The notes under the pieces were generated by a model. That model searched no databases. It saw only the letters and a list, made by a program, of their open reading frames with translations, and had not been told where the DNA came from. Of a DNA stretch of 64,000 nucleotides, positions 48,801-58,397 are shown piece after piece; position 1 is the first letter of the stretch, and each line of letters begins with the position of its first letter. The stretch is from assembly GCA_029213025.1 (NCBI GenBank), contig JARGOZ010000014.1:1-64000 (forward strand), written 5' to 3'. The position numbers were made by a program, and so were the translations under genes. Source of the stretch: Verrucomicrobiales bacterium (GTDB lineage Bacteria > Verrucomicrobiota > Verrucomicrobiia > Verrucomicrobiales > DEV007).

Positions 48801-51800
48801 TCGCCACTGGACTGGATGGAAATGGCGGTGATGACGATGGGGTGCAAATTTCCGTAGGTGCGCTGATTTCCTCTACCGGAACCGATGTTAGCAACGCAGC
48901 AAAAATCACCATTACCGGCGATGGTGGCGCGATTGGCGGCGATCGCGGAGTGGAGATAAACAGTGCCGGTACCAAAGTCACTTCCCACGCCGGTGCTATT
49001 TTGATCAAAGGAACCAGCGCCGGGGACGGCGGCGTGTTTGTGGGCGGAGGAGCGGAAGTCAGCTCCACTGGTAACGGTGCCAACGCCGCTACAATCACCC
49101 TCGACGGCGAAGGTGGAGCCACCAGTAATGATGAAGGAGTGGAAATCACCGGAGCTGGAACACTGGTGACATCCATCGACGGCAACATCCTTATCGACGG
49201 AGACAGTGGAGGAGCTGATGACGGGGTCGATATCAATTCCGAAGCTGTAGTTTCCTCTACAGGGACAACCACCGATGCTGCGACCATCACAATCATTGGG
49301 GCGGGAGGTAACGGTGAAGCCGACCGCGGCGTGGAGATTGCTGATGACGCACTGGTTACTTCGATAATTGGAACTATCAGCATCACCGGAACCAGTTCCG
49401 GAGACGGTGTGGGGATCGAAGACCGCGGGACGGTTTCCTCAACCGGAATCGGTGTCAATGCGGCTACCATTACAGTCAACGGCACCTCCAGCGGCGGCAA
49501 CGAGGATGACGGCGTGGCGATTGGCGACAGTGATCAGACCACTGCCACCACCGGCGGAACCATTACTTCCGTCGACGGCAATATTATCATTACCGGAACA
49601 AGCAGTGGTGACGATGGGGTTTCCATAGACGACGGAGGTGTGATTTCCTCGACCGGAACCGGTGCCAACGCCGCGAATATATCGATTACTGGAAATGGTG
49701 GTGGCAATTCCGGCCTCGACGACGGAGTCATTATAAAAGGCGCTGACAGCAGTGTTTCGTCCGTGGATGGAGATATCAATATTGAAGGAACCGGGGGCGA
49801 AGACGGTGTTGAAATGGAAGCGGGCGTCACCGCGCCGGTTTCAGCAACCGGAGATGGCAATATCCGGATCTGTGGAACCTCTACCAATCCCGACAACGCC
49901 GGAGGAAATTTTGATGTCCAGATTGACGCGCCTGTTGCGAGTCATACCGGAACTGTCGAAATTTGTTCTATTGGAAGCGGAAGCGTCAGCTTTGGGGCAG
50001 ACGGTGATGTGACCTCAACCAGTGAAAAGATTACCGTTAGAGGCGCTGACCAGGTTATCATGGCAAACGGCTCTCTGATCAACGCCGGAAGCGGTGACAT
50101 AGATGTAGATGCAAATGGTGATATCACAATCGGCGGCCTGAAGACCACCGGAGCAGGGTCTGTGACAGTGGATACCACAAACCCATATCGACATAGTTGC
50201 TGCCAATGCGGGCGACGTGGAACTCAACGCTTCAAATGGAGCTGTCGGAAGCGATGGAACTATAGATAATGCGCTGGAAACTACAGTATCAAATCTCGAC
50301 GGTGCGGCTGAAGGAAAATTCCTGATCGACAATACCGGCAATCTGTCTGTAGGGTCTGATAACATATCGGCGGGAGACGATGTCGGTATCACTACGACCG
50401 GCGACATGACAGTGGGCGCTCAATCCGTCACCTCTGGCAGCGGTGATATCGACCTCGATGCAGGGAACGACTTTACTCTTGCTAACGATGGTATTCTCGA
50501 CGCCGGAGGTCAGATCACTATCGATGTCGATCAAACAGGCACTGTTGATGCGGACGACGGCAGCACGGTAGAACTGCGCGGCACGGTCCGTACCGGAGAC
50601 GAAAAGGAAGTGTTTATCTCCGGAGGCAATGAGGTTGATACGTTCAACATCACACCCAGTGCAAACACAATCATCAATGTGGAAGGCAACGATCCCAATC
50701 CGCATTGCGATGGCGATGAAATCAATCTGCTAAACGCCGGAGCGGACACTCAGTTTGCCGGAACTCAGTTTAATCAGGCGGACCCGCATGTTACAGGTTC
50801 CGGTTTCTATACCTTTACCGGAGCGAAGAATGTGGTTGTGAAAGAGCTTGAAGATGACAATGTCGATCCGCGGATCGTAAACCTGTCTGCAACAAATGTA
50901 GATGAAAACGGAATATCGACACTGAGTGGGCAGGTGATTGATTTGGGAAGCCTGGGGGTTCATGAGTTGAGAATTGACTGGAGAGACGAGTCCGGGGTGG
51001 AAACGGTGAACCTGGGTGCAGTCAGTACCAATGCTACGATTGACGATGCCGGAAATTTCACGGTGACTCATCGATATCTGGACGACAATCCGACTGCAAC
51101 TCCTTCAGATCAATACACCGTCAGTGTGACGGTGGAAGATAACTGCGATGATCGCGAAACTAATCAGGTAACAAATCTAACGGTTTTCAATGTCGCACCG
51201 TCTCTGGTATTTGATGAAATCCCGTTTGTCCAGCGCAACGAGACCACAGTGGTGACCGGCCGGTACACCGACCCTGGTTTGCAGGATACATTTACTCTGG
51301 AGGTAGACTGGGTGACCGGTCCCGGAGCAACATTTGTCATCTCGAAAGTCGGCGAATTGAATGTGGATGATGAAATTGACTCGAACACAGATCGATCCAA
51401 ACTCCGTATCACCAGTGTAGACCCCGGGACCGGTGAAGTCGGTTTTGAAGTAAAGCACATCTACACGGTAGATAGCTGCTACGATATTATCGTAAGGGTG
51501 ACAGACGATGACGGAGGAACGGTGGAAGACACGAAGCAGGCTCTGGTATATTTTCTGAAGCCGGGACCGAATACACTTGGATTTTTCTCTTTTAAAGGCC
51601 CGAATCGTCTTGCCGGTATTGACGGGATTTTTCGCAATCTGGAAACGGAAGGATTTGTCGCCGGTGTTTCAGCTCCGGATTCCGGTTCCGGTGATTCCTC
51701 TGTAGCGATGATGCCTACCTTCAGTGGTGCTGGCCTGCCGATGTCCAATATTTCTGTCACGGTTCGTGATGCTTTCGGACGGAAATTAGCGACACAAACC

Positions 51801-52031
51801 ATTGATGCTGGTGCGTCAGGATCCTGGACTGTTTCGTTCCCGGGAATTGACGCCGCGCGCGGGCCGTTAGTGATCGAGGTGAGTAATCAGTCTTCCGGGA
51901 CGCAGGATCTCTATCGATTTAACCTCGATGAGAATACGGCAGAGAAACTTTTTGAACTTCTCGTCCCGGGGCAGTCGGTTTTTTCCTTCCCGGCTACCTT
52001 TGACGATGCCTTTTTGAAGTGGATTGAATAA
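36863..52031 (+). CDS. giant LEPR-XLL exported mosaic protein, one frameshift near 50185
   Basis: ATG 36863 reads 4,468 codons, and the downstream frame (from 50217) completes the protein after a one-base excess near AACCCAT (50181-50187). Removing one C gives a continuous reading of about 5,055 residues. Order: LEPR-XLL block (29-39); metzincin-like site HEQGHVLGLED (277-287) with VMNG Met-turn; two tail-collar modules (about 372-470, 509-603); second metzincin-like site HEQGHILGLSH (776-786) with VMSG; third collar (831-928). Then come beta-strand repeats with several autotransporter-associated (PATR-type) units such as GTGTLTLTQES and GNNTYSGTT, and about seven 62-73-residue repeats with VSSTGT (nt 48430-49700). 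PKD-like domains and a C-terminal beta domain end it. It is probably a surface-exposed adhesin/protease, with no PEP-CTERM or LPXTG. Confidence 0.75.
48120..49750 (+). repeat. in-frame tandem repeat region of the giant gene
   Basis: A block of the form DDGVxIxxGAxVSSTGTxxxAATITIxGxGG recurs about seven times at intervals of roughly 185-220 bp, alternating with half-units of the form GAGTxVTSxxGxIxIxG. It would fold as a parallel beta-helix. Slippage here could change length. Confidence 0.8.
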
Positions 52032-52175
52032 CGAACTCTTACCACCGGGTAGAGCTTAGATCGTGAAGAATTCAATAAAATGCCCCGTTGATGCAAAAGT
52101 TAACCCCGTGGTTATTAGTGTTTAATGTCTTTTTGAGGTATTAATGTTCGGGTTGAGGAAACCATTATCATAGAG

Positions 52176-52595
52176 ATGGACGAGTTGGCGAAAGAATTGA
52201 AGGTGGAGATATTTACTTTTTGTGATAACGCATCAAAAAAAGGCGGTTCTCTCTCGATTACCGGCACGTTTGAGAATTGGACCGCAAAGGAGTTTCCCGC
52301 CGATTTTCCGGATTTTTGTATCGCAATTCGGATCAGATTGCCTCGCACCCTGCCCGTGGTTTTATGTCAATTGTTGATCCTGAATCCGGATGGAGATTTG
52401 ATGCTGAAACCTTTAGATTTGAAGGTGACTGCGCCGGTGTGGACCGCAGTCGTGACCAATCGAAATGTAAAATTACCGAAAGAGGGCACCTACAGGGCGG
52501 TTCTGTACGCGGACAAGCAGGTTGTGGCGTCTCTGCCCCTCTTTATCAAGTGTGCTCCTGTCCCCGGGGAAGTTCTTGAAGGTCATTTGAACTGA
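52176..52595 (+). CDS. DUF6941-like protein, copy 2
   Basis: A 139-residue paralogue of the protein at 31980: KVEIFTFCDNASKKGGSLSI followed by TGTFENW, AIRIRLPRTLPV, LNPDGDLMLKPLDLKV, VTNRNVKLPKEGTYRAV, VVASLPLFI. It has a slightly longer N-terminus. Sharing the landmarks at both ends of the LEPR locus, 20 kb apart, suggests the family belongs to this locus rather than being there by chance. The function is unknown. Confidence 0.75.
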   Translation: MDELAKELKVEIFTFCDNASKKGGSLSITGTFENWTAKEFPADFPDFCIAIRIRLPRTLPVVLCQLLILNPDGDLMLKPLDLKVTAPVWTAVVTNRNVKLPKEGTYRAVLYADKQVVASLPLFIKCAPVPGEVLEGHLN

Positions 52596-52713
52596 CAGAA
52601 CCCTGCCACTCGCGGGGCTGACATAAAAATCATAAAAAAATCCGGGTGAAAAGCGGTAATCTTTTGCCGAAAAGCTTTGCAAAGTCGGTCTTCCCGGATA
52701 AATTCCGCCCGCT

Positions 52714-52923
52714 ATGGCTCGAAGAGGAGGAAAAGCAAAAACAAGAAAAGCCGTCGCCAAGAGATTCAAGGTGACAGGCAGTGGACGTGTTTTACGTCGC
52801 AAACAGGGCAAACGCCACTTGATGCGTCGGAAAAACTCGAAGAGGAGACGTAGATTGACGCAAGCCACTCTCGTTTCCAAAGCAGATGAGAAAGACATTA
52901 AGGCAGATATGCCTTTTGCCTAG
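52714..52923 (+). CDS. rpmI: 50S ribosomal protein L35
   Basis: The 69-residue product begins MARRGGKAKTRKAVAKRFKV and has TGSGRVLRRKQGKRHLMRRK, the family signature, with a typical length. It binds 23S rRNA in the large subunit. The usual upstream partner infC is not present; a DUF6941-like gene precedes it instead. Confidence 0.95.
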   Translation: MARRGGKAKTRKAVAKRFKVTGSGRVLRRKQGKRHLMRRKNSKRRRRLTQATLVSKADEKDIKADMPFA

Positions 52924-53075
52924 ATCAATTGCCCACTCGAATTCTAAACGAATTCAACAGTCGTCTGTCTGAGGGCGCGGTTCCGGATTAAGAACCTACC
53001 GCCTTCTGTATGAAGGGATGAGGCAAGTCGACTGAAACAAATAAACAACAGTCCGTTCAACGAGGATATAAGAAA

Positions 53076-53462
53076 ATGCCACGTGCAACCAATGCACCCG
53101 CCAGTCGGAAGCGTCGTAAGCGCATGCTGAATAAGGCCAAGGGATACCGCGGAGCCCGCTCCAAGCTGTATCGCTACGCCAAAGACGCTGTATATAAATC
53201 ACAAACTTGGGCCTACAGGGACCGGAAAAAGCGTAAAGGAAACTTCCGCCGTCTCTGGATCCAGCGTATCAGCGCTGCAGCCCGGGCGAACGAAATCAGT
53301 TATTCACGATTTATGGAGGGTCTTAAGGCTTCCGGAATCGAACTGGACCGCAAGGTTCTCTCTGATATCGCTATCAACGATGCCACTGCTTTCACAGCTC
53401 TTGCTGAGAAGGCCAAGTCAGCTCTCGAAGATAAAGCGAAAGATCAGCAGAAGGCTGCCTGA
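53076..53462 (+). CDS. rplT: 50S ribosomal protein L20
   Basis: The 128-residue product begins MPRATNAPASRKRRKRMLNK and has KGYRGARSKLYRYAKDAV and RRLWIQRISAAARANEISYS, all diagnostic of L20. It is needed early in large-subunit assembly and in other bacteria represses its own operon. It follows rpmI after 152 bp. A ribosome binding site GAGGATATAAG precedes the ATG. Confidence 0.97.
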   Translation: MPRATNAPASRKRRKRMLNKAKGYRGARSKLYRYAKDAVYKSQTWAYRDRKKRKGNFRRLWIQRISAAARANEISYSRFMEGLKASGIELDRKVLSDIAINDATAFTALAEKAKSALEDKAKDQQKAA

Positions 53463-53491
53463 TTCTCAGGTAACCCAGACAAAATTTAACC

Positions 53492-53569
53492 ATCCGATCA
53501 TCCGGAAGCAAGGAGTTGGGCTTGAACTGAGCCCGATTCCCTCATCTGGTGGTCGGATTTTTGTTTTTT
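53492..53569 (+). terminator. branched hairpin with T-rich end after rplT
   Basis: ATCCGATCATCC pairs (with G.U pairs) with GGTGGTCGGAT, enclosing an inner stem GGGCTTGAACTGAGCCC, and the outer stem is followed by TTTTTGTTTTTT. It works as a terminator for rpmI-rplT. A control role for pheST, which starts 110 bp further, is possible but unproven. Confidence 0.6.
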
Positions 53570-53573
53570 GACG

Positions 53574-53634
53574 ATCTAACAGGGTACAGTCTCACATTCA
53601 ACAGGGTACAGTCCCGGACCTAATAGGGTACAAT
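53574..53634 (-). repeat. 22-bp-period repeat, locus 2 (three units, inverted)
   Basis: Three copies of the reverse complement (ATTCAACAGGGTACAGT and variants) end at 53590, 53612 and 53634, again exactly 22 bp apart. They lie between the terminator and pheS, ending 47 bp before its start codon. Confidence 0.95.
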
Positions 53635-53681
53635 TTGTCCTGCAGGCCTTTTTCGATCCGTTCCCACACACACCATTTCTC

Positions 53682-54698
53682 ATGATAGAAGAATTAGAGC
53701 AAATCCAGAAAGATGCACTCGCCGCGATTGCCGCAGTCGACAGCGAAACGGCACTGGAAGATCAGCGCGTCGGTTTTCTCGGCAAAAAAGGCCGCCTTTC
53801 CGTCGCCGGAGCCGGCATGCGCGATGTTCCTAAAGAACAAAAGCCGGCCGTTGGCCAGAAATTGAACGAAGTTCGCACCGCGATTACCGAAGCGCTCGAA
53901 TCCAAAGGGGCCGAAATGATCGCGGCTCGTGATGCCAAACAGTTCGCGTCCATCGATGTCACGCTGCCGCCGCGCCCGCTGCCGCAGGGTGGTCTTCATC
54001 CCCTGACTCAGGTGCAGGACGAGGCCATTCAGATTCTCCGCCGGATGGGATTTGCCCTCGCTGACGGCCCGGAGATTGAAACCGCCTGGCACTGTTTCGA
54101 TGCTCTCAATACGCCGGAAGAACACCCGGCCCGGAACGAATCCGATACCTTTTATTTCGAGAACGGCAAGATTCTCCGAACCCACACCTCTTCGGTCCAA
54201 ATTCAGACCATGCTGAAAAATCCGCCTCCGATTCGGATTATCGCTCCGGGGAGTGCTTACCGCCGGGATGAAATCGACGCGACCCATTTGCCCGTTTTTA
54301 CCCAGCTGGAGGGGCTTTATGTGGATACTCATGTGACCCTCGCCGATTTAAAAGGCACATTGGAATACTTCTTTCGCGAAATGTTCGGAAACAGTATCGA
54401 TGTTCGGTTCCGCCCTCACTTCTTTCCTTTTACCGAGCCCAGTTTCGAAGTCGATTTGAAACTGCAGGTCAAAGGCAAGTCCGACAAATGGATCGAGATC
54501 GCCGGGTGCGGAATCGTAGATCCGAATGTATTCATCGAAGTCGACGGAAAGCGTAAACAACCTGCTTATAATCCCGACGAGGTCAGCGGGTTTGCTTTCG
54601 GAATGGGTATCGAACGTCTTGCGATGATTAAGTATGAGATATCGGACATCCGGCACCTCATTGATAATGATACCCGTTTCCTCTCCCAGTTCCGGTAA
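53682..54698 (+). CDS. pheS: phenylalanine-tRNA ligase alpha subunit
   Basis: The 338-residue product has the coiled-coil tRNA-binding N-terminus (about 1-90) and the class II catalytic core. Motif 1 is in EIETAWHCFDALNTPEEHPA, motif 2 in AYRRDEIDATHLPVFTQLEG, and motif 3 in GFAFGMGIERLAMIKYEISD near the C-terminus. It forms the alpha2beta2 enzyme with PheT, encoded 19 bp downstream. Length and order are standard. Confidence 0.97.
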   Translation: MIEELEQIQKDALAAIAAVDSETALEDQRVGFLGKKGRLSVAGAGMRDVPKEQKPAVGQKLNEVRTAITEALESKGAEMIAARDAKQFASIDVTLPPRPLPQGGLHPLTQVQDEAIQILRRMGFALADGPEIETAWHCFDALNTPEEHPARNESDTFYFENGKILRTHTSSVQIQTMLKNPPPIRIIAPGSAYRRDEIDATHLPVFTQLEGLYVDTHVTLADLKGTLEYFFREMFGNSIDVRFRPHFFPFTEPSFEVDLKLQVKGKSDKWIEIAGCGIVDPNVFIEVDGKRKQPAYNPDEVSGFAFGMGIERLAMIKYEISDIRHLIDNDTRFLSQFR

Positions 54699-54717
54699 AG
54701 TATAGATTGTAATTTGT

Positions 54718-57111
54718 ATGAAAGTTTCTCTAAAGTGGCTCAGCGATCACGTTGATTTCAGCGACTACAGTATGGATCAGTTGGATGAATTGCTGACCTT
54801 CGCCGGTATCGAAGTGGAGGGGATTACCAACCTTCCCGACAAAGTGGTGGTAGCGGAAATTCTGTCGGCGGAAAAAGTCCCGCAGACTGATAAACTGGCC
54901 GTTTGCCAGGTCAATGACGGTACCGGTACCAATCGCCAGATTGTCTGCGGAGCGCAGAACTATAAGCCGGGGGATAAAGTTCCTCTGGCTCTGCCTGGTT
55001 GCAAACTGGACGCCGGCGACGGTAAGATTTTTGAGATCAAGAAGAGCAAGCTCAAAGGCTTCGATTCCCATGGAATGATGTGTGGAGCATCCGAGATCGG
55101 TCTCGAAGACGAGAGCGACGGGCTTATGATTCTGCCCGCCGAGCTGGAGCCGGGAACCCCGATTACCGAAGTGTATCCGGCGATCCTCGAATTGGAGATC
55201 ACGCCGAACCGCCCCGACTGCCTCAGTCATCTCGGAGTGGCCAGAGAGCTCGCTGCTCTTGTCGGGCGCGAGTTGAAAGGCGTTCGCGACCATGGTAATT
55301 CCGGCACCCCGACCCGCAAGGCGAAGAAAGATGAAATCGCGATAGAATCGGATAGTTGTCCCTACTACACAGGGCGTTGGATTCGTGGCGTCGAAGTAAA
55401 GGAATCACCCGCCTGGCTGAAAGAAAAACTGATTTCTATAGGTCTTCGGCCAATCAATAATGTAGTGGATATCACCAACTATGTATTGATGGAGATGGGC
55501 CAGCCGCTCCACGCTTTCGATCTCGCTAAACTCGATGGAGGCATCGTAGTTCGCCAGGCAAAAGAGGGCGAAAAATTTGCCGCTCTCGACGGAGAAGAAT
55601 ACCAACTCACGGCCGAAGATCTGGTGATTGCCGATCAGAAGAAAGCTGTCGCCATTGGTGGCGTTATGGGGGGCGAAGACTCCGGGGTAACAGAGGAGAC
55701 TACAGATATCCTTTTGGAGTCGGCCTGGTTTGTTCCTGCGGATGTGCGGCGCACTTCCAGAACCTCCGGGATCCGCTCTGATTCCAGCTATCGTTTCGAG
55801 CGGGGAGTTGATCCGCAGCAGGTCAAAGGGGCATCCGATCTGGCTGTGAAATTGATTCTCGAACTGGCCGGAGGCAAAGTCGACGACGAAATTGTCGAAT
55901 GCGGGAAAATTCCGGCTGATCCTAAACCGGTTAAGATGAGTGGCGATTTTTGTCGCAAAGTGATCGGCACAGATATTCCGGATGAAAAGATTGAAGAGAT
56001 CCTCACTTCTCTCGGCCTCGGAAAGAGTAAAAAAGGCTGGGAAATCCCCTCCTTCCGTCGGGATTTGGAACGGGCTGTGGATCTTGTCGAAGAAGTGGCT
56101 CGCGTCTACGGTCTCGACAATGTGCCATCCAACACAGTGGCGCGTTTTGTGGAGTCCTCGAAAGCGGATGCCGCCTACGACTTTAACCGCCGGATTCAGG
56201 AGACTTTGTCTTCTCTTGGTTTTTACGAGACCCGGAATTTGAAACTGATCTCGGAAGAGCAGCTCGATGACAACCGGGCGACGAATCTTCGGGGTATGAG
56301 TCCGATCCGTCTCAAACATCCTTTGAATGATGAGCAGGACTATCTGCGTCCCGGATTGGTGCCGGGTCTCCTTGCATCAGCAGGACGAAACGTTCGCTTC
56401 GGTAACCCGGATCTGCGTCTCTTTGAAATCGGAAAAGTTTTCACGATGACGAAGAAGGGTATGGAAGTAGAGAATGAGAATCTCGCCCTGCTCATGACCG
56501 GTGCCCGTTATCCCGGTAGCTGGTCGGACAACAAGCCGGAAAATGTAGATATACATGATCTTCGGGCCGCACTCGCAGCTATTATGGGGTCGGAAAGCGA
56601 AAACCTTGTTCTTGTCCCTTTGGAAGATGATCGTCTGCCCGGAGCCTGCAGTATAGAGCTGGGGCGGGGTAAGAAGTCTGCGAAGCTCGGTATAGCCGGG
56701 TATTTACCTCCGTCGCGGGGACGGGATTTTGATATAGAGACACCTATCGCTGTAGCGGAGTTGAATCTGAAGAAGCTGTCTGCGGCATTGTCCGTTCCGG
56801 TTACCTTTGAAGAACTACCGAAATTCCCCGGAAGCTCGCGGGATATCGCGATGGTAGTTCCCGGAGATTTGCCCAACGAGACGGTAGCCACGTTCTTTGC
56901 CGACTTGCAGGAACCACTCTTGATTGAAGCCAAGCTCTTTGATGTATTCCGCGACGAAACTGGAGAGAAACTCGATGCCGACAAAAAGTCAGTGGCGTGG
57001 TCGCTGCTGTATCGTTGTCCGGAACGAACTCTCGAAGGCACCGAAGTGGAGCAGGCTCATGAAAGGGTATTGAAAGGCCTGCAGAAAGCATTGCCTGTCG
57101 AATTCCGGTAA
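54718..57111 (+). CDS. pheT: phenylalanine-tRNA ligase beta subunit
   Basis: The 797-residue product has an EMAP-II-like tRNA-binding domain (about 39-150: VVVAEILSAEKVPQTDKLAV), the B3/B4 editing region (about 210-380: LRPINNVVDITNYVLMEMGQ, LLESAWFVPADVRRTSRTSG), the B5 domain, the catalytic-like core (DYLRPGLVPGLL) and a C-terminal anticodon-binding domain (FPGSSRDIAMVVPGDLP, LFDVFRDETGEKL). It is complete. The stop lies 9 bp from the end of the convergent trmJ-like gene. Confidence 0.97.
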   Translation: MKVSLKWLSDHVDFSDYSMDQLDELLTFAGIEVEGITNLPDKVVVAEILSAEKVPQTDKLAVCQVNDGTGTNRQIVCGAQNYKPGDKVPLALPGCKLDAGDGKIFEIKKSKLKGFDSHGMMCGASEIGLEDESDGLMILPAELEPGTPITEVYPAILELEITPNRPDCLSHLGVARELAALVGRELKGVRDHGNSGTPTRKAKKDEIAIESDSCPYYTGRWIRGVEVKESPAWLKEKLISIGLRPINNVVDITNYVLMEMGQPLHAFDLAKLDGGIVVRQAKEGEKFAALDGEEYQLTAEDLVIADQKKAVAIGGVMGGEDSGVTEETTDILLESAWFVPADVRRTSRTSGIRSDSSYRFERGVDPQQVKGASDLAVKLILELAGGKVDDEIVECGKIPADPKPVKMSGDFCRKVIGTDIPDEKIEEILTSLGLGKSKKGWEIPSFRRDLERAVDLVEEVARVYGLDNVPSNTVARFVESSKADAAYDFNRRIQETLSSLGFYETRNLKLISEEQLDDNRATNLRGMSPIRLKHPLNDEQDYLRPGLVPGLLASAGRNVRFGNPDLRLFEIGKVFTMTKKGMEVENENLALLMTGARYPGSWSDNKPENVDIHDLRAALAAIMGSESENLVLVPLEDDRLPGACSIELGRGKKSAKLGIAGYLPPSRGRDFDIETPIAVAELNLKKLSAALSVPVTFEELPKFPGSSRDIAMVVPGDLPNETVATFFADLQEPLLIEAKLFDVFRDETGEKLDADKKSVAWSLLYRCPERTLEGTEVEQAHERVLKGLQKALPVEFR

Positions 57112-57119
57112 GAATATCT

Positions 57120-57833
57120 CTACTTATCTCTCCCGGCCACTCCCAACGCCGTGACGACTCCGTGTAACATCCGGAGTTCGCGCTCGGTGGGGGCGATGCG
57201 ACCAAACAGGGTCCGAAGATTGCGCACTGTTTCCGGACGAAGGTCGGGAGAGGGGAAAAACTGCCCTGCTTCGAGTTGGCTTTCGAGGCGGTCCATAAAA
57301 CTGTTCAGTCCCTCTTTGGTAGCGGGAGGTTCGACGGTTCTCTCTACTTCCGTTTTTCCTCTCCACCACTCCCAACCAAAAAGCAACACTGCCTGGCCGA
57401 GATTCAGGGAGCTGAATTCCGGGTTCACCGGAAGATCCAGCAGTGTGTCAGCAAACGAAAGGGATTCATTATCGAGCCCGGATGCTTCCGGACCGAAAAG
57501 GATGGCGCACCGCCCCGGCGAGGCGTTGATCTCTCCGACCGCTTTTTCCACTTCCAGAGCGGGGATTTGTCGCGATCTGTTCCGCGCTGTAGTGGCAAAG
57601 ACACGCGTGCAGTCGGCTACGGCGTCCCGAACCGTGTCAAAGCAGGCGATCTGCTCAATCACTTCATCAGCATCCGCAGCGGTTGCGACTGCGCGGTCAT
57701 TGGGCCATCCGTCACGCGGGGCGACGAGCCGCAACTGGTTCAGTCCGCAATTCAGCATCGCCCGGGCACACATGCCGATATTTTCGCCCATCTGAGTTTC
57801 GACCAGAACTATGACCGGTTGCGGCTTTTCCAT
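57120..57833 (-). CDS. trmJ: SPOUT-family tRNA 2'-O-methyltransferase, TrmJ-like
   Basis: The 237-residue product has the SPOUT signature: VIVLVETQMGENIGMCARAM near the start, CAILFGPEASGLDNESL (AdoMet-binding knot) in the middle, and EFSSLNLGQAVLLFGWEWWR. The C-terminal extension (MDRLESQLEAGQFF, NLRTLFGRIAPTERELRML) is typical of TrmJ, which methylates the 2'-OH of position 32 in tRNAs. rRNA or other SpoU-type targets cannot be ruled out from sequence alone. Confidence 0.85.
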   Translation of the reverse strand: MEKPQPVIVLVETQMGENIGMCARAMLNCGLNQLRLVAPRDGWPNDRAVATAADADEVIEQIACFDTVRDAVADCTRVFATTARNRSRQIPALEVEKAVGEINASPGRCAILFGPEASGLDNESLSFADTLLDLPVNPEFSSLNLGQAVLLFGWEWWRGKTEVERTVEPPATKEGLNSFMDRLESQLEAGQFFPSPDLRPETVRNLRTLFGRIAPTERELRMLHGVVTALGVAGRDK

Positions 57834-57934
57834 GGAGTGACCAAAGCATTTCTGCGATCAAAAGCGAGAGCGGAATCTTCCGGTATTATTGTGATACCGC
57901 TTGAGTCGGGGCGTCCCCGTGTTATTAGCCGTGG

Positions 57935-58330
57935 ATGAGTGCTGATCGAGTTGGAGAAATAACGATGTCTTACCGGGTTCCCTATGCGGACACCGATCAG
58001 ATGGGAGTGGTCTACTACGCGAACTACCTGGTATATTTTGAGCGATCCAGAAACGAAATTCTGCGCGAGTTGAATTACCCTTACACACGTTTCGAGGCGG
58101 AAGGATTGATCCTGCCCGTGGTCCAGGCTCACTGCGACTATCGCAAACCGGCCCGCTACGATGATCTACTGGACTTTCACGGCTGGTTTGAGATGGGTGG
58201 GAAAACCCGCGTGCGGGCGTGCTGCGAAATTCGCCGGGGCGAAGAGCTGTTGGCCGAGGGCTACACCATCCACGCCTGTTTGTCCGCAGAGACCATGCGG
58301 CCGGTGAGGTTACCGAACGTCTTCGGGTAG
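57935..58330 (+). CDS. YbgC/FadM-type acyl-CoA thioesterase
   Basis: The 131-residue hotdog-fold protein has the family motif VPYADTDQMGVVYYANYLVY with the catalytic Asp, FERSRNEILRELNYPY, and KTRVRACCEIRRGEELLAEG. It hydrolyses short or aromatic acyl-CoA thioesters. YbgC is often part of the tol-pal cluster, but no tol genes are nearby. The start is ATG 57935 or ATG 57965 (MSYRVPYADTD). Confidence 0.88.
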   Translation: MSADRVGEITMSYRVPYADTDQMGVVYYANYLVYFERSRNEILRELNYPYTRFEAEGLILPVVQAHCDYRKPARYDDLLDFHGWFEMGGKTRVRACCEIRRGEELLAEGYTIHACLSAETMRPVRLPNVFG

Positions 58331-58397
58331 CGTTGATTCTATCCATTCAACAAATCCGCGGGTTGCAAATTGCAACTTTTAGTGCTCTTTTAAGGTT

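Noticed and set aside
48622-49500. Minus-strand ORF (292 codons) in the giant gene's repeats
   Set aside because: A low-complexity Pro/Val/Ser translation caused by periodic repeats on the plus strand; no start signal or domain.
53380-53571. Leader peptide for pheST attenuation
   Set aside because: The frame mostly overlaps rplT out of phase and has only two Phe codons at its very end; no ribosome binding site.
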